From assembly GCF_000018025.1 (NCBI RefSeq), contig NC_009831.1, forward strand, positions 4,402,001-4,466,000: DNA of 64,000 nucleotides. Direction: 5' to 3'. Below are positions 1-9,369 of the stretch, in pieces (the stretch's first letter is position 1; each line of letters starts with the position of its first letter). Origin of the DNA: Shewanella sediminis HAW-EB3 (GTDB lineage: Bacteria > Pseudomonadota > Gammaproteobacteria > Enterobacterales > Shewanellaceae). The notes under the pieces were generated by a model. It searched no databases. It saw only the letters and a program-made list of their open reading frames with translations, and was not told the DNA's origin. The position numbers and the translations under genes were made by a program.

Positions 1-85
1 CGCTGCTCGAATTTCTGCTTTAGGCCAAATGCGAGAGCTTTCACTCTCGGACGTTAGCCGACTAATAGAAGGAGCTGACGATTAA
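1..85 (+). CDS. C-terminal end of an unidentified protein (partial)
   Basis: One forward frame is open from the window edge to a TAA at 83-85 and reads AARISALGQMRELSLSDVSR followed by LIEGADD. The other forward frames are less protein-like, and the tail looks like a helical C-terminus. It stops three bases before the convergent LysR gene ends, which is a normal gene-to-gene distance. There is too little sequence to assign a family. Confidence 0.5.
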   Translation, partial: AARISALGQMRELSLSDVSRLIEGADD

Positions 86-87
86 GC

Positions 88-1038
88 TCAACCCTTATAA
101 CCATACATATTATCGAAACCGGGAATTCTCGACTCCCAAACGGGAATATCCGCTCCGATGATCTCCCTCAGCGTCTCGATAAAGAGTGTCGTCTTTATCG
201 CAGGCTCTCTGTGGGGATATACCGCGTAAAAAGTGCCAAAATCGGCCAGATTAACGTCCGTCATAATTGGTACCAGCTTACCCTCCAACACCTCATTTTC
301 GATCGTCTGCGCCGTAACCACGGCCAGCATATTGCCCGATAACGCCGCCATCACCATCATCTCAACATCATTGACCCTATAGGCAATATCGAGCTGGATA
401 TGGGCAGCTTCACCTTCGGCATCGAAATACTTTATCTTATCCAACAAGATTCCGGGCGCGGAGTACACCGCCGTGGGCAGTTGTTCGAGGGCCTCTATGG
501 TGAGTGGTTCCTTATGTCGCTTTAAAAAGTCCGGCGAGGCGACGATAAGTAATCGGTTTCTTGCAATTTTACGTGCCACCAGGCTCGATTCTTTCGGCTC
601 ACCGATGCGAAAACCGATATCGAATCCCTCGGAGACCATGTCTACCACCCTGTCCTCCAGCCTTAGCTCAACATGGATCTGATGATACTTTCTCTGGAAT
701 ACTTCAACTGCTTTTTGAACGTACTGGCGACCAAAAAATGTTGAACTGCTTATCCGGAGCGTGCCCCTGGGCTCACTATGATAGTGCTGCGCAATTCGGC
801 TGGTCTCACTCAACATCTCCCGCAGGCTTACCGCTTGCTTAACCATTTCAGCCCCCGCCGTAGTCAATGACAGCGAACGTGTGGTTCTGTTTAACAGGCG
901 AACATCTAACTCATCTTCCAATTTTCCTATCTGCTTGGAAATTACTGACCTGTCTACATTCCGCAGATCGGCAGCTTTAGTAAATGAACCCGACTCGACA
1001 ACTTCGAGCAAGAGTAATAATCGACTCGATAGATCCAT
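88..1038 (-). CDS. LysR-family transcriptional regulator
   Basis: A 316-residue LysR-type regulator. The N-terminus carries the family's winged helix-turn-helix (MDLSSRLLLLLEVVESGSFT, then A-A-D-L and ...VISKQIGKLEDELDVRLLNR). It is followed by the periplasmic-binding-protein-like effector domain, roughly residues 85-300. I chose the ATG at 1038 because AAAGGAG lies seven bases upstream. An in-frame start at 1059 would add seven residues before the usual LysR start. It is transcribed away from the crotonase gene across a 157-bp AT-rich gap, the standard arrangement for a LysR protein that controls its divergent neighbour and itself. The effector cannot be read from sequence. Confidence 0.92.
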   Translation of the reverse strand: MDLSSRLLLLLEVVESGSFTKAADLRNVDRSVISKQIGKLEDELDVRLLNRTTRSLSLTTAGAEMVKQAVSLREMLSETSRIAQHYHSEPRGTLRISSSTFFGRQYVQKAVEVFQRKYHQIHVELRLEDRVVDMVSEGFDIGFRIGEPKESSLVARKIARNRLLIVASPDFLKRHKEPLTIEALEQLPTAVYSAPGILLDKIKYFDAEGEAAHIQLDIAYRVNDVEMMVMAALSGNMLAVVTAQTIENEVLEGKLVPIMTDVNLADFGTFYAVYPHREPAIKTTLFIETLREIIGADIPVWESRIPGFDNMYGYKG

Positions 1039-1195
1039 TCGTTCTCCTTTCGGTGGCACATTGATGCCATTTTGGCACCAATAAGATGTCGATACGAGTA
1101 TTTTTCATTGCTTATTGTACTTGTATATTGATTGAACATTCAGAAGCGGCAACACAGCCAGTCTGGAACATCAATAGATGAAAGAGGAAACGACC

Positions 1196-2008
1196 ATGAG
1201 CACACTAAAAATCAGCAACACCGACGGCATCGCAACTGTGGTGATCAACAACCCGCCAGTCAATATTCTCACCATAGATCTGATTAATGAACTGAATCAA
1301 TTCATCCTCTCCCTCAAGGATGATCGAGACACTAAGGCGGTGGTATTTAGATCCTTCCATAAAGCGTTCTTTATCGCCCATCTGGATCTCAATGTGATCA
1401 ACGGTACGCCCGGTGGTCAGGCTGCATCAATCGAATTCAGCCATATGATCGAAAACATAAAAGCCATGAAGCAGGTCTCTATCGCCGTAGTCGATGGCGT
1501 GGCTCGCGGCGGAGGCAATGAGTTTGTGATGGCGTGTGATCTGGCCTATGGCACCGAGAATGCGGCATTTGCCCAACCTGAGCTATATATCAATATACCA
1601 ACCGGTGGTCAGGGTGCGGTCCAATTTGCCCGTCGTCTGGGTAAAGGCAAGGCGTTGCAGGCCTTACTCACAGGTATGGACTTCACTGCACAGCAGGCTG
1701 AGGCCCTAAGCATCATCACCCAATTCGTGCCTAAGGCAGAGATTGAGGCATTTCTTGCCCAAGTGCTATCGATCATCGCCAAGTGGGAGATCCGTGACAT
1801 CGAAATGTATAAAGAGATAATCGCCACCTCGATAAAGGATGAAGCCGCGGGCAGTGAGCTCGAGTTACGCTACTTTCTTGAGCGAGCTAAAGAGGAGAAG
1901 ACCCAGACAATTATCGCGGCATTTCTGAAGCATGGTGGTCAGACTGAGCGGGAAGCAAAAGATATGCAGGGAATTTTTGCAGACACAGCTGCAGAGCTCA
2001 CAAAGTAA
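1196..2008 (+). CDS. Enoyl-CoA hydratase/isomerase family protein (crotonase fold)
   Basis: A 270-residue single-domain crotonase. Family members bind acyl-CoA and stabilise an enolate through two backbone amides. The segment VARGGGNEFVMACDLAYG (residues 102-119) is the second oxyanion-hole strand; E109 falls where hydratases have their first catalytic glutamate, and E129 in AQPEL falls near the second. The first oxyanion region, HKAFFIAHLDLNVING (55-70), is weaker than usual. The start at 1196 has AGAGGA upstream; an in-frame ATG at 1178 would add six residues. It is divergent from the LysR gene and probably controlled by it. Substrate unknown; isomerase, hydratase or hydrolase activity are all possible. 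Confidence 0.85.
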   Translation: MSTLKISNTDGIATVVINNPPVNILTIDLINELNQFILSLKDDRDTKAVVFRSFHKAFFIAHLDLNVINGTPGGQAASIEFSHMIENIKAMKQVSIAVVDGVARGGGNEFVMACDLAYGTENAAFAQPELYINIPTGGQGAVQFARRLGKGKALQALLTGMDFTAQQAEALSIITQFVPKAEIEAFLAQVLSIIAKWEIRDIEMYKEIIATSIKDEAAGSELELRYFLERAKEEKTQTIIAAFLKHGGQTEREAKDMQGIFADTAAELTK

Positions 2009-2053
2009 CCCTAACCAAGCATCTCAATTAATCAATCTCAACGGAGGCACCTT

Positions 2054-2935
2054 ATGAGATACGAAGGTAAAATTTATCGACCACCACCGGAGGCAGGCGC
2101 CTACATTTTACAGTGCACCGTTGGCTGCTCTTACAACAAGTGTACCTACTGCTCTATGTACAAAGATGTGCGCTATCGGGTTCGTACCATAGAGGAACTT
2201 AAAGAAGATATTCAGATGGCAAAGAAAGCCTACGGTGCAGGAGTTAATAAAGTATTCCTGAGCGATGGCGACGCGATTTCGCTGCCAACTGATACCTTGT
2301 TGGAGATCTTATCTGAACTCTATGGTGCTTTCCCCGAACTCACTCACGTCAGTACCTACGCCGGTCCTCAGAGTACCTTGAGTAAAACCCTGGAGGAGTT
2401 AACCCAACTAAGAAAAGCCGGGTTAACCATGACCTATCTGGGCGTAGAGTCGGGCTCAGATCGAGTATTAACAGAGGTACGTAAAGGGGTCTCGGCCAAA
2501 GAGATGCTTGAGGCAGGCAGTAATATTGTAAAATCAGGAATAAAGCTGGTAGCTATGGTGATGGTCGGTCTGGGAGGCCGTGGCGAGCGCTCTCGTATTC
2601 ATGCAATTGAAACGGCGGAGCTCATCAATCGGATGAAACCGTACCTTTTGGGTACGCTGACCACTGTTCCGATGCCGGGCACCGTTCTACACAGACAAAT
2701 GAGCAAGGGAGATTTTAAACTGCTCGACCCTTATGAGGTGCTGGAGGAGATGAAGGTATTACTTGAACATCTCACACTGCCGGATCTCTATATCGATGGC
2801 AGGCATGCGTCCAACCTGATGCCGATAAAAGGCAGGCTCACAGAGATAGGCCCTGACGTAATAAGCGCGATAGATAAACATCTAAAGCACAGAGATAACA
2901 ATTTAATTGGCCAGGCATATATAGGCCAATTTTAA
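2054..2935 (+). CDS. Radical SAM protein
   Basis: A 293-residue cytosolic radical-SAM protein of the Elp3/MiaB/NifB-like fold. Close to the N-terminus, LQCTVGCSYNKCTYCSM contains the Cys cluster (C-x4-C-x2-C) that would bind the 4Fe-4S centre. GVNKVFLSDGD follows the usual beta-strand and acidic motif. GVESGSDRVL and VGLGGRGE resemble the SAM-binding and ribose-contact strands of this superfamily. A strong GGAGG site precedes the ATG. It lies 45 bp after the crotonase gene on the same strand, so the two may be cotranscribed. The shared hairpin at 2947-2975 would end both. The reaction is unknown. Confidence 0.85.
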   Translation: MRYEGKIYRPPPEAGAYILQCTVGCSYNKCTYCSMYKDVRYRVRTIEELKEDIQMAKKAYGAGVNKVFLSDGDAISLPTDTLLEILSELYGAFPELTHVSTYAGPQSTLSKTLEELTQLRKAGLTMTYLGVESGSDRVLTEVRKGVSAKEMLEAGSNIVKSGIKLVAMVMVGLGGRGERSRIHAIETAELINRMKPYLLGTLTTVPMPGTVLHRQMSKGDFKLLDPYEVLEEMKVLLEHLTLPDLYIDGRHASNLMPIKGRLTEIGPDVISAIDKHLKHRDNNLIGQAYIGQF

Positions 2936-2946
2936 ATGAGTTCATT

Positions 2947-2975
2947 AAAGCCGTGATATCCGTTATCACGGCTTT
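2947..2975. terminator. Hairpin terminator after the radical-SAM gene
   Basis: A 12-bp perfect stem (AAAGCCGTGATA paired with TATCACGGCTTT) with loop TCCGT lies eleven bases after the radical-SAM stop. The T-run is short, but the stem is strong and correctly placed. Confidence 0.8.
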
Positions 2976-3090
2976 GCGTGTTACAAAGACACTCACAGAA
3001 AGTCATTGCAGCTATTTACCACCAATTTCCGCCTAACCTCGCGGCGTACGAAGAGATTGAAACCACCGCCACACTGAAAAGGTATTCCTT

Positions 3091-4179
3091 TCACTTAACC
3101 TCGGCTTTATCAATGTGCTTAACAATTCTGATATAGCCGTAATCACTCTCAGTTATCAGCAGATTGCCCTTACTATCCATTGAGATGGCTCTGGGTTCGC
3201 TGATTTTCTTACCGGGCGTATTGTAGGTTCGACGATCACCGAAGTGCTGATCGTTTTTACCGCCATCGACAAATAGGTGTATGACTCCATCCGGATCGAC
3301 AAACCAGATTTGTCCCCCCTTATGTGTCGCTAAGAAGTAACCTCCATTAGGGTGAAACCAAATCCCCCGGACCTGATTCAATGCGGTGTCAGTTGCCAGG
3401 CAGCCATCGCCACACCCCGAGCGTTTACCCGTGCCTGCAACGATCTCTTTATCTCCATTCGCCGAGACTTTATAAACCAGATTCGCATCCCGGTCGGTGA
3501 CAAAGAGCTCTCCTTTAGCATTCACCGCAAGGTTAGCCAGCTCATCGAACCCATCAGCGAGAACACGAATCCCCCTACCCCTGCGCCACTGTTTTAACTC
3601 AGAACCTGAAGAGTAATAGACCACAGACTCATCGTCACTAACCCATAGCCCACGGCCGGTTTCAATTCCCTCCTCATCCTTAAACAAGGTGGTCACAGTC
3701 CCATCATGCTCCACCCTTCTGATCATATCGTTGCCGGAATCTAATATAAAAAGCGCTTCACTGGCCGTTAGCCAGATACCATTAGGAAATGAAAGTTGGG
3801 TCAGGGTTCTTTTCAAACTGTCACCGTTGAAACCAGACTCATTGGTTCCGACATAGGTTGAAATCATCCCATTGAGATCTATTTTTCTGATCGCATGCGC
3901 ATCTTTATCGGCAATAAATATATTGCCATCTGAATCCGCTATCGCCTGATGTGGTCTCGACAGTTCAGCCTTTTTAGCCGAGTGGTTTTCAAAGCCTGTC
4001 TGCCAACCGTTATGATACTTCTCACCATGCTTCCCCCTTCCGGCGACGGTATCTATTATCGAAAATGAGTCAGAAAAGCTCTGGTAGTCAAATTCTTCAA
4101 CAGCGTGGGATGGCAAAGAGATTAAGAGAGTGGCGAGAACGAGCCCAATTAGAGACCCGTTTGTTACAGAAGTAGTCAT
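3091..4179 (-). CDS. Exported NHL-repeat (beta-propeller) protein
   Basis: A 362-residue protein with an N-terminal signal peptide (hydrophobic stretch about residues 8-22, ending SLPSHA). The rest is made of NHL-type repeats: recurring units such as DSDGNIFIADKDAHAIRKID, NAKGELFVTDRDANLVYKVS and DSKGNLLITESDYGYIRIVK, each ending in an aromatic or basic strand. It should fold as a six-bladed propeller in the periplasm or outside. Such propellers bind proteins or ligands; a few are lyases, but no catalytic set can be assigned. GAGGA lies six bases before the ATG. It is a stand-alone gene on the minus strand with no partner. Confidence 0.85.
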   Translation of the reverse strand: MTTSVTNGSLIGLVLATLLISLPSHAVEEFDYQSFSDSFSIIDTVAGRGKHGEKYHNGWQTGFENHSAKKAELSRPHQAIADSDGNIFIADKDAHAIRKIDLNGMISTYVGTNESGFNGDSLKRTLTQLSFPNGIWLTASEALFILDSGNDMIRRVEHDGTVTTLFKDEEGIETGRGLWVSDDESVVYYSSGSELKQWRRGRGIRVLADGFDELANLAVNAKGELFVTDRDANLVYKVSANGDKEIVAGTGKRSGCGDGCLATDTALNQVRGIWFHPNGGYFLATHKGGQIWFVDPDGVIHLFVDGGKNDQHFGDRRTYNTPGKKISEPRAISMDSKGNLLITESDYGYIRIVKHIDKAEVK

Positions 4180-4604
4180 ATTATCCTCATGATTGGTTTA
4201 CCGATGACACACTCCCCCTTCCACAAGCTGAGCATTGAGTCAAAGGGGTGAGTTAGATTTAGCCAGTATATGGATCACACACAAAAAGAATGGGACACAG
4301 CTCTAGTTTCAACCTGATAATACAGCCAGTACGGCAACACAAGCATCTGCAACAGCATATCTATTCCACAAACATACCAGGCTTAAGATCGGGCTCACTG
4401 CGATTCTAAGTGAAAAGTCGTCGTCACTGGAAACTTGTTTACCCTCCATAGGGCAGCTAAAAACAGAGAGGGGAGAAGAAAGTTTCATATTTAGATTCGT
4501 TATCTGACTCTGGGACTTTATAACCAGGATTGCGGAGCTACAATTCAGTGAATAAACCGTTATTCCCCCCGCGATTTACCGTCGATGAACCATAGGAGTA
4601 AACC
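4180..4604. other. Intergenic region with no recognised element
   Basis: This 425-bp gap separates the divergent NHL-repeat gene and the flavoprotein gene and must hold both promoters. I see no convincing operator, repeat or RNA structure in it. Confidence 0.6.
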
Positions 4605-5138
4605 ATGAAAGTTATTGCTTTTGCCGCAACGAATCACAAGAAATCAATTAATAAACAGTTAGTAGAATATGCTACGACTCTCTTAACTAAGGTAGAGGTT
4701 GAAGTATTAGACTTAAACAACTACGAACTGCCCCTCTATGGACAAGACAGAGAGGAAGAGTTGGGGCACCCCCAGCTTGCTAAAGATTTCTTGGCTAAAA
4801 TAGGTGAAAGTGATGGGATCATCATCGCCTTCGCCGAGCACAATGGTTCTTATACCGTGGCGTATAAAAATCTGTTCGATTGGTGTTCCCGTATCGAGCC
4901 AAAAGTTTATCAAAAGAAGCCTATGGTGCTACTGGCTACATCGCCTGGTTCTATGGGGGCTTCCAATGTATTAGCCACAGCGATTCAATCGGCGCCATAT
5001 TTCGATGGTGTTGTGAAGGCCAGCCTGTCTATTCCCAGCTTTTTTGATAATTTTGATAGCGAAAAAAAGGAACTAAAGCATGAAGAGTTAGATGAACAGC
5101 TCAGGGATGCGATCAGTCACTTAAACCATTTAAAGTAA
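4605..5138 (+). CDS. NAD(P)H-dependent FMN reductase family flavoprotein
   Basis: A 177-residue flavodoxin-like protein. The N-terminal MKVIAFAATNHKKSINKQLV is the phosphate-binding loop of the SsuE/ChrR-type FMN reductases. ELPLYGQDREEELGHP and AFAEHNGSYTVAYKNLFDW match the second FMN-contact segment of the family, where GSYT-like residues hold the flavin. It probably reduces FMN or quinone-like substrates with NAD(P)H in the cytoplasm. AGGAG precedes the ATG by seven bases. No partner monooxygenase lies nearby, so its physiological role is open. Confidence 0.88.
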   Translation: MKVIAFAATNHKKSINKQLVEYATTLLTKVEVEVLDLNNYELPLYGQDREEELGHPQLAKDFLAKIGESDGIIIAFAEHNGSYTVAYKNLFDWCSRIEPKVYQKKPMVLLATSPGSMGASNVLATAIQSAPYFDGVVKASLSIPSFFDNFDSEKKELKHEELDEQLRDAISHLNHLK

Positions 5139-5278
5139 GTTATACCGGACGAGGGGCAGGTAAAAGAGGAGCAGGCGTCGAGCGAGTGATTAAAGTTAGC
5201 CAGCCCGGCATACGCAGAACCGGGGATCTGGCCGAGCACAAGTTTGACGCCACCTATGATCGCGACTATATGAAGTAG
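5138..5278 (+). pseudogene. Short coding-like stretch of unknown origin
   Basis: Between two recognised genes, one frame with no obvious start codon of its own reads SYTGRGAGKRGAGVERVIKV, then SQPGIRRTGDLAEHKF and DATYDRDYMK before TAG at 5276-5278. The composition and codon choice resemble real protein more than random intergenic DNA. It could be a leftover C-terminal fragment of a lost gene, or a very short gene starting at the GTG near 5186. I do not recognise it. Confidence 0.25.
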
Positions 5279-5353
5279 AAGCACACAACAAAAGTGCCTC
5301 GACATACGGCTTGGCTCTATTCCCTGATCTCTGATTTTAAGTGGTTTTTAAAC

Positions 5354-6976
5354 ATGTCTGAACTCAGTAATAAACAGATTGCAGAGCGGTTACAGCATCT
5401 TACAACCTTAAGTATCGCCCTCAATGACATCAAGAATATCGAGGTCCTGCTGGAACGCATCTTACAGACGGCAAAAAATATCACCCATGCCGACGGAGGT
5501 ACTCTATACCGCGTCAGTGCGGATAAAAAATATCTGGAGTTCGATATCCTTTTCAACGACTCTCTGGATCTTCACTTTGGCGGAACCCTGGAAAAGTCTG
5601 AACAGATGAGATCTATCCCGCTATCTCTGGACAACGCAGAGCCGAACTTAGAAGCCGTTGTCGCCTACGCCGCAAACCGCAAAGAGTCGGTCAATATCGA
5701 ACATGTGTACGATACGCCCCTGTTTAATTTTTTAGGAATGCGCAAATTCGATGAATTCTATGGTTATCACTGCCAGTCCCTGCTAACCGTACCCATGTTG
5801 GACCATAACTCAGAGTTAGTTGGCGTACTGCAGCTGGTGAACTCCAAGGCACCTTTCTCTCATCAGGTTCAACCATTCTCAATGACAGACCAGGTGTTTA
5901 TCGAGGCACTCACCTCTCAGGCCGCGATTGCCATCACCAATCAAGAGCTCATATTACAGCTGGAGGATCTGCTCGAATCTCTGGTGAATTTAATCAACAT
6001 AGGCATCGATGAAAAGTCACCGAATACCGGCAGACATTGTCAGCAGGTGCCTAAATTAACCATGATGTTGGCCGATGCTGCACAGAAGACAGATGAAGGA
6101 GCATTAAAAGATTTTGCCATGTCGATGAGTGAACGATATGAGCTCTGGTTAGCCGGTATGCTGCATGACTGCGGCAAGATAACGACGCCGGTTCATGTCA
6201 TCGAAAAAGCGACTAAGTTACAGACTATCTTCGACCGTATTCACCTGATCGATGCCCGCTTCGAGATCCTCAGAAGGGATGTTGAAATTCACTATCTGAA
6301 ACAGCAGGCAGCCCAAGGGCCATCGAACCGGCTATCCCGAGAGCTCGAATGTAAACTCGAACGATTTGAAGATGATCGCACCTTTCTGGCTTATGCCAAT
6401 ATCGGCTCTGAGCGTATGAAGGATGAAGATCTGCAGCGCGTCGCCTCCATCGCTAATTACACCTGGGTAGATCAACAGGGCAACACGCAAACGCTACTCA
6501 ATGAGGAGGAGGTTGAAAACCTGATGATCCCGGCCGGCACCCTGACCAATGAAGAACGAAAGATTATTAACAACCACATCTCACTCACCATACGTATGCT
6601 CGAAACCTTGCCCTGGCCGAAACACCTGCAGCATATCCCTGAATTTGCAGGCGGGCACCATGAGCGGATGGACGGAAAAGGTTACCCCAGAGGCCTGCGC
6701 GGTGAAGAGATGTCGGTACAGGCAAGAATAATGGCAATCGCCGATATCTTTGAAGCCTTAACAGCCAAGGACCGCCCCTACAAGACAGGGAAAACACTCT
6801 CTGAATCCTTGAGAATTCTGGGAAAATTTAGTCTCAATGGACACATTGACCCCGAGCTGTTCCATATTTTTGTAAAACAGAAAGTGTATCTGGAGTACGC
6901 CAATCAATTTATGGATAGTGCACAAATTGATGAGGTCGATGAAACACAGATCCCCGGTTACTTAAAGCCTCAATAA
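5354..6976 (+). CDS. GAF / HD-GYP domain protein, predicted cyclic-di-GMP phosphodiesterase
   Basis: A 540-residue cytosolic signalling protein. A GAF domain (about residues 20-200) precedes an HD-GYP domain. The metal-binding signature is visible as HD at 271-272 and HHERMDGKGYPRGL at 435-448, the exact HHExxDGxGYP motif of active c-di-GMP hydrolases. The insertion between these motifs (about 273-434) is longer than usual. The ATG at 5354 gives a natural GAF N-terminus; a GTG at 5294 would add twenty residues, and neither has a clear ribosome site. It is the first gene of a four-gene operon with the cyclase, SH3 and M48 genes, linking c-di-GMP turnover to cAMP synthesis and envelope proteolysis. 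The GAF ligand is unknown. Confidence 0.88.
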   Translation: MSELSNKQIAERLQHLTTLSIALNDIKNIEVLLERILQTAKNITHADGGTLYRVSADKKYLEFDILFNDSLDLHFGGTLEKSEQMRSIPLSLDNAEPNLEAVVAYAANRKESVNIEHVYDTPLFNFLGMRKFDEFYGYHCQSLLTVPMLDHNSELVGVLQLVNSKAPFSHQVQPFSMTDQVFIEALTSQAAIAITNQELILQLEDLLESLVNLINIGIDEKSPNTGRHCQQVPKLTMMLADAAQKTDEGALKDFAMSMSERYELWLAGMLHDCGKITTPVHVIEKATKLQTIFDRIHLIDARFEILRRDVEIHYLKQQAAQGPSNRLSRELECKLERFEDDRTFLAYANIGSERMKDEDLQRVASIANYTWVDQQGNTQTLLNEEEVENLMIPAGTLTNEERKIINNHISLTIRMLETLPWPKHLQHIPEFAGGHHERMDGKGYPRGLRGEEMSVQARIMAIADIFEALTAKDRPYKTGKTLSESLRILGKFSLNGHIDPELFHIFVKQKVYLEYANQFMDSAQIDEVDETQIPGYLKPQ

Positions 6977-6985
6977 GCAGAACAG

Positions 6986-8809
6986 ATGAAGAGCAGTCAC
7001 TTTCTCAACGCATTCAGCTTAGGCTTCCTGTTATTGGTCCTCACCGAGGTGATCTGGTTTAAGACACTGGTGCCTCTGGAGTTTGGTCTTTCCGATTATT
7101 TCGTCAAGATACACGCGCAAAGCGTGCAGCCGGATCCGGATATCGTGATTGTAAATATCGATGATGCCAGCCTGGCCCGCATGGAGAATCAGGTAGGCAG
7201 CTGGTTCTGGCCTCGCTCGGTTCATGGTGAAATGGTCGAAGGGATAAGCAAGCAGCAACCCAAAGCCATAGTGTTCGATCTCTCTTTCGTCGAGCGGGAT
7301 CTCTATCGAACAGAGAGTGACGCCCTGTTCAATCAAGCTCTCGAAGGGAAGCAGAATATTTTTTTCGCCCTGGTGCGGCTTGACTCACAGCAAGATAAGA
7401 ATGGACCAGAGCTCGCTGTTATTGCTGATAAGGTTGGCTTAATCAGAACCGAAGAAGCAAAACCGGATGCCAGAGCCGCGCTTATGCCCCCACTGGCAAT
7501 AGACCCGAAATACTGGCGTTTAGGCACAGTGAACTTTCTTAATGACAGTGACGGCGTCGGGCGCAGATATGATATCTACAGGAATATTTACGGCTGGCTA
7601 CTGCCCTCGCTTCCAGCCAGAGTCATCAAGGATCTCGGCTATGAGCTTCCCATGGTCGAGCATATTACGCTCTCATGGCGTGGCCCAAAAAATCCCTATC
7701 GAAGGCTCTCCTATGCCGATCTCTATGAAGACTTTAACCGGGAGATCCCCCTCAGAGAACCCAAGGAGTTAGCGGGTAAAATTGTCATCATTGGCGCCGA
7801 TGCCTCGGCGCTACATGATGTTAGAGTTACGCCAATCGATAGTCTCTATTCCGGCCTGGACATTCTCGCTACCGCCATAGATAACCTGAAGAACCAAAGC
7901 TATATGACAACGCTTCCCCAATGGAGTTACTTGCTGATATGTTTGGCCGCAATTATAGGCGTTTATGTTTGCTTCATGTTCAGGATCAACGCTATTTTCG
8001 TGGGACTCTCACTCCTGGGTGCAAGCGGTATAGCCCTGCTCGCCAGCTACCTGTTATTGAACCGGCAGATCTTACTTCATATGCTAACGCCACTCTTATT
8101 GATGTGGCTGTATTACTTTTCTCTATCGCTGCGGGAGTACCTTGTCGAGCTAAGGGCAAGGAAAAAAACGGTCGAGCTCTTCAGCCGATTCGTCGACCCG
8201 GTTGTGGTGAAACAGCTGGTCTCAAGCGAAGGGTTGAGTCGTGAGGGAGAGAGCAGACAGGTCTCTGTACTATTTTCAGATATTCGCGGCTTCACCAGTC
8301 TCTCTGAAAACCGTACACCACAGGAGGTAGTGAGCCTGTTAAACCGTTACTTTACCCTGCAGGTGGCCGTTGTATTTAAGCATGGAGGCTCACTGGATAA
8401 GTTTATCGGTGACTGCATCATGGCCTTCTGGGGCGCCCCCCTGGACGACCCACAGCACGCCGTCCACGCCGTCAATGCCGCAATGGAGATGGCGGAGGTA
8501 TTGCAACAATTCAAGGAGGAGCTGGGGGAACAAGATGCCAACTTTGATGTTGGCATCGGCATCCACTCGGGCCCAGCCGTGATAGGCCTTATCGGCTCGG
8601 AGCAACGTAAGGAATATACCGCCATCGGAGACACGGTAAACTTAGCCAGCAGAATCGAGGGGCTGACTAAGGGGGTCTCCCGAATTTTAGTCTCCGGTGA
8701 CACCATGGTTCTGTGCGCTGACCACTTTGACTTCAAGCCCTACGGCTTCTATAAGGTTAAGGGCCGGGCACAAGAAGTTGAACTTTTCGCACCGGTAAGG
8801 AAAACATGA
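6986..8809 (+). CDS. CHASE2-domain class III adenylate cyclase
   Basis: A 607-residue membrane sensor. After an N-terminal membrane segment (residues 8-28) comes a periplasmic CHASE2 domain (about 35-300, with DIVIVNIDDASLARM and the FDLSFVERD strand). Three more membrane segments (about 310-385) lead to a cytosolic class III cyclase. LFSDIRGFTSLSE and KFIGDCIMAFWGAP supply the two metal-binding aspartates; the Lys before FIGD and the Asp in YTAIGDTVNLASR fit ATP rather than GTP. It should make cAMP in response to an envelope signal. It starts nine bases after the HD-GYP gene and overlaps the SH3 gene in an ATGATG junction, so cotranscription is nearly certain. Confidence 0.92.
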   Translation: MKSSHFLNAFSLGFLLLVLTEVIWFKTLVPLEFGLSDYFVKIHAQSVQPDPDIVIVNIDDASLARMENQVGSWFWPRSVHGEMVEGISKQQPKAIVFDLSFVERDLYRTESDALFNQALEGKQNIFFALVRLDSQQDKNGPELAVIADKVGLIRTEEAKPDARAALMPPLAIDPKYWRLGTVNFLNDSDGVGRRYDIYRNIYGWLLPSLPARVIKDLGYELPMVEHITLSWRGPKNPYRRLSYADLYEDFNREIPLREPKELAGKIVIIGADASALHDVRVTPIDSLYSGLDILATAIDNLKNQSYMTTLPQWSYLLICLAAIIGVYVCFMFRINAIFVGLSLLGASGIALLASYLLLNRQILLHMLTPLLLMWLYYFSLSLREYLVELRARKKTVELFSRFVDPVVVKQLVSSEGLSREGESRQVSVLFSDIRGFTSLSENRTPQEVVSLLNRYFTLQVAVVFKHGGSLDKFIGDCIMAFWGAPLDDPQHAVHAVNAAMEMAEVLQQFKEELGEQDANFDVGIGIHSGPAVIGLIGSEQRKEYTAIGDTVNLASRIEGLTKGVSRILVSGDTMVLCADHFDFKPYGFYKVKGRAQEVELFAPVRKT

Positions 8810-9369
8810 TGAAACGATTTTTAGCGGCTCGAAAAGCGGTGCCACTCTGGCTAATACTGCCTTTATTCATAGTCGCGAGCCCCTGCCTTGGACAAGATAA
8901 AGCAGAGCAGGAAAACGCGAGTCTGGTCCGGGAAACAGATCTGAAACGCAAGCCTTTCAGCGATGCAACCACGATAACCATCCTTCCTCAGGAGCTCGAT
9001 GTTCATGTGTTGTCGAGGCAATCCAGTTGGTTGCAGATCCGGGCCCAAGAGCAGATCGGCTGGGTGAAGATGTTCAGTGTGCGTTTTACCGGTTATGTAG
9101 AGCCGACATCAGACTCTTTCGCCGGTACCAAGGAGTTATTCAACCTAATCACCACGGGGAGCAGTGGTAGCACAGTCACGACCGCTTCTCGCGGACTCGA
9201 TGAAAACAAGTTTTCAGACCCCACTCCTGACCCGAATGCGTTTGCAACCATGCAAAGCCTGACGGTATCTAAAGCTGAAGCCCACTCCTTCGCTAAAGAG
9301 CAAAACCTTCGTGAACAGCAACAGGATTATCTGCAAGTATCAACGTCTGGCTCCGGAGGTAAGTCATGA
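8806..9369 (+). CDS. Exported SH3-like domain protein
   Basis: A 187-residue protein with a signal peptide (hydrophobic residues 14-29, cleavage near PCLGQ). An SH3b-like domain covers about residues 45-105: the pattern RKPFSDATTITILPQELDVHVLSRQSSWLQIR followed by GWVKMFSV is typical of bacterial SH3 domains that bind peptidoglycan or peptides. The tail (110-187) is low-complexity and Ser/Thr/Gln-rich. The start overlaps the cyclase stop; a second ATG three bases on is equally possible. It also overlaps the M48 gene by four bases, so these two probably work together in the periplasm. Confidence 0.8.
   Translation: MMKRFLAARKAVPLWLILPLFIVASPCLGQDKAEQENASLVRETDLKRKPFSDATTITILPQELDVHVLSRQSSWLQIRAQEQIGWVKMFSVRFTGYVEPTSDSFAGTKELFNLITTGSSGSTVTTASRGLDENKFSDPTPDPNAFATMQSLTVSKAEAHSFAKEQNLREQQQDYLQVSTSGSGGKS

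Noticed and set aside
8347..8736. Antisense open frame inside the cyclase domain
   Set aside because: The sense strand encodes a complete class III cyclase core; the antisense translation has no recognisable feature.
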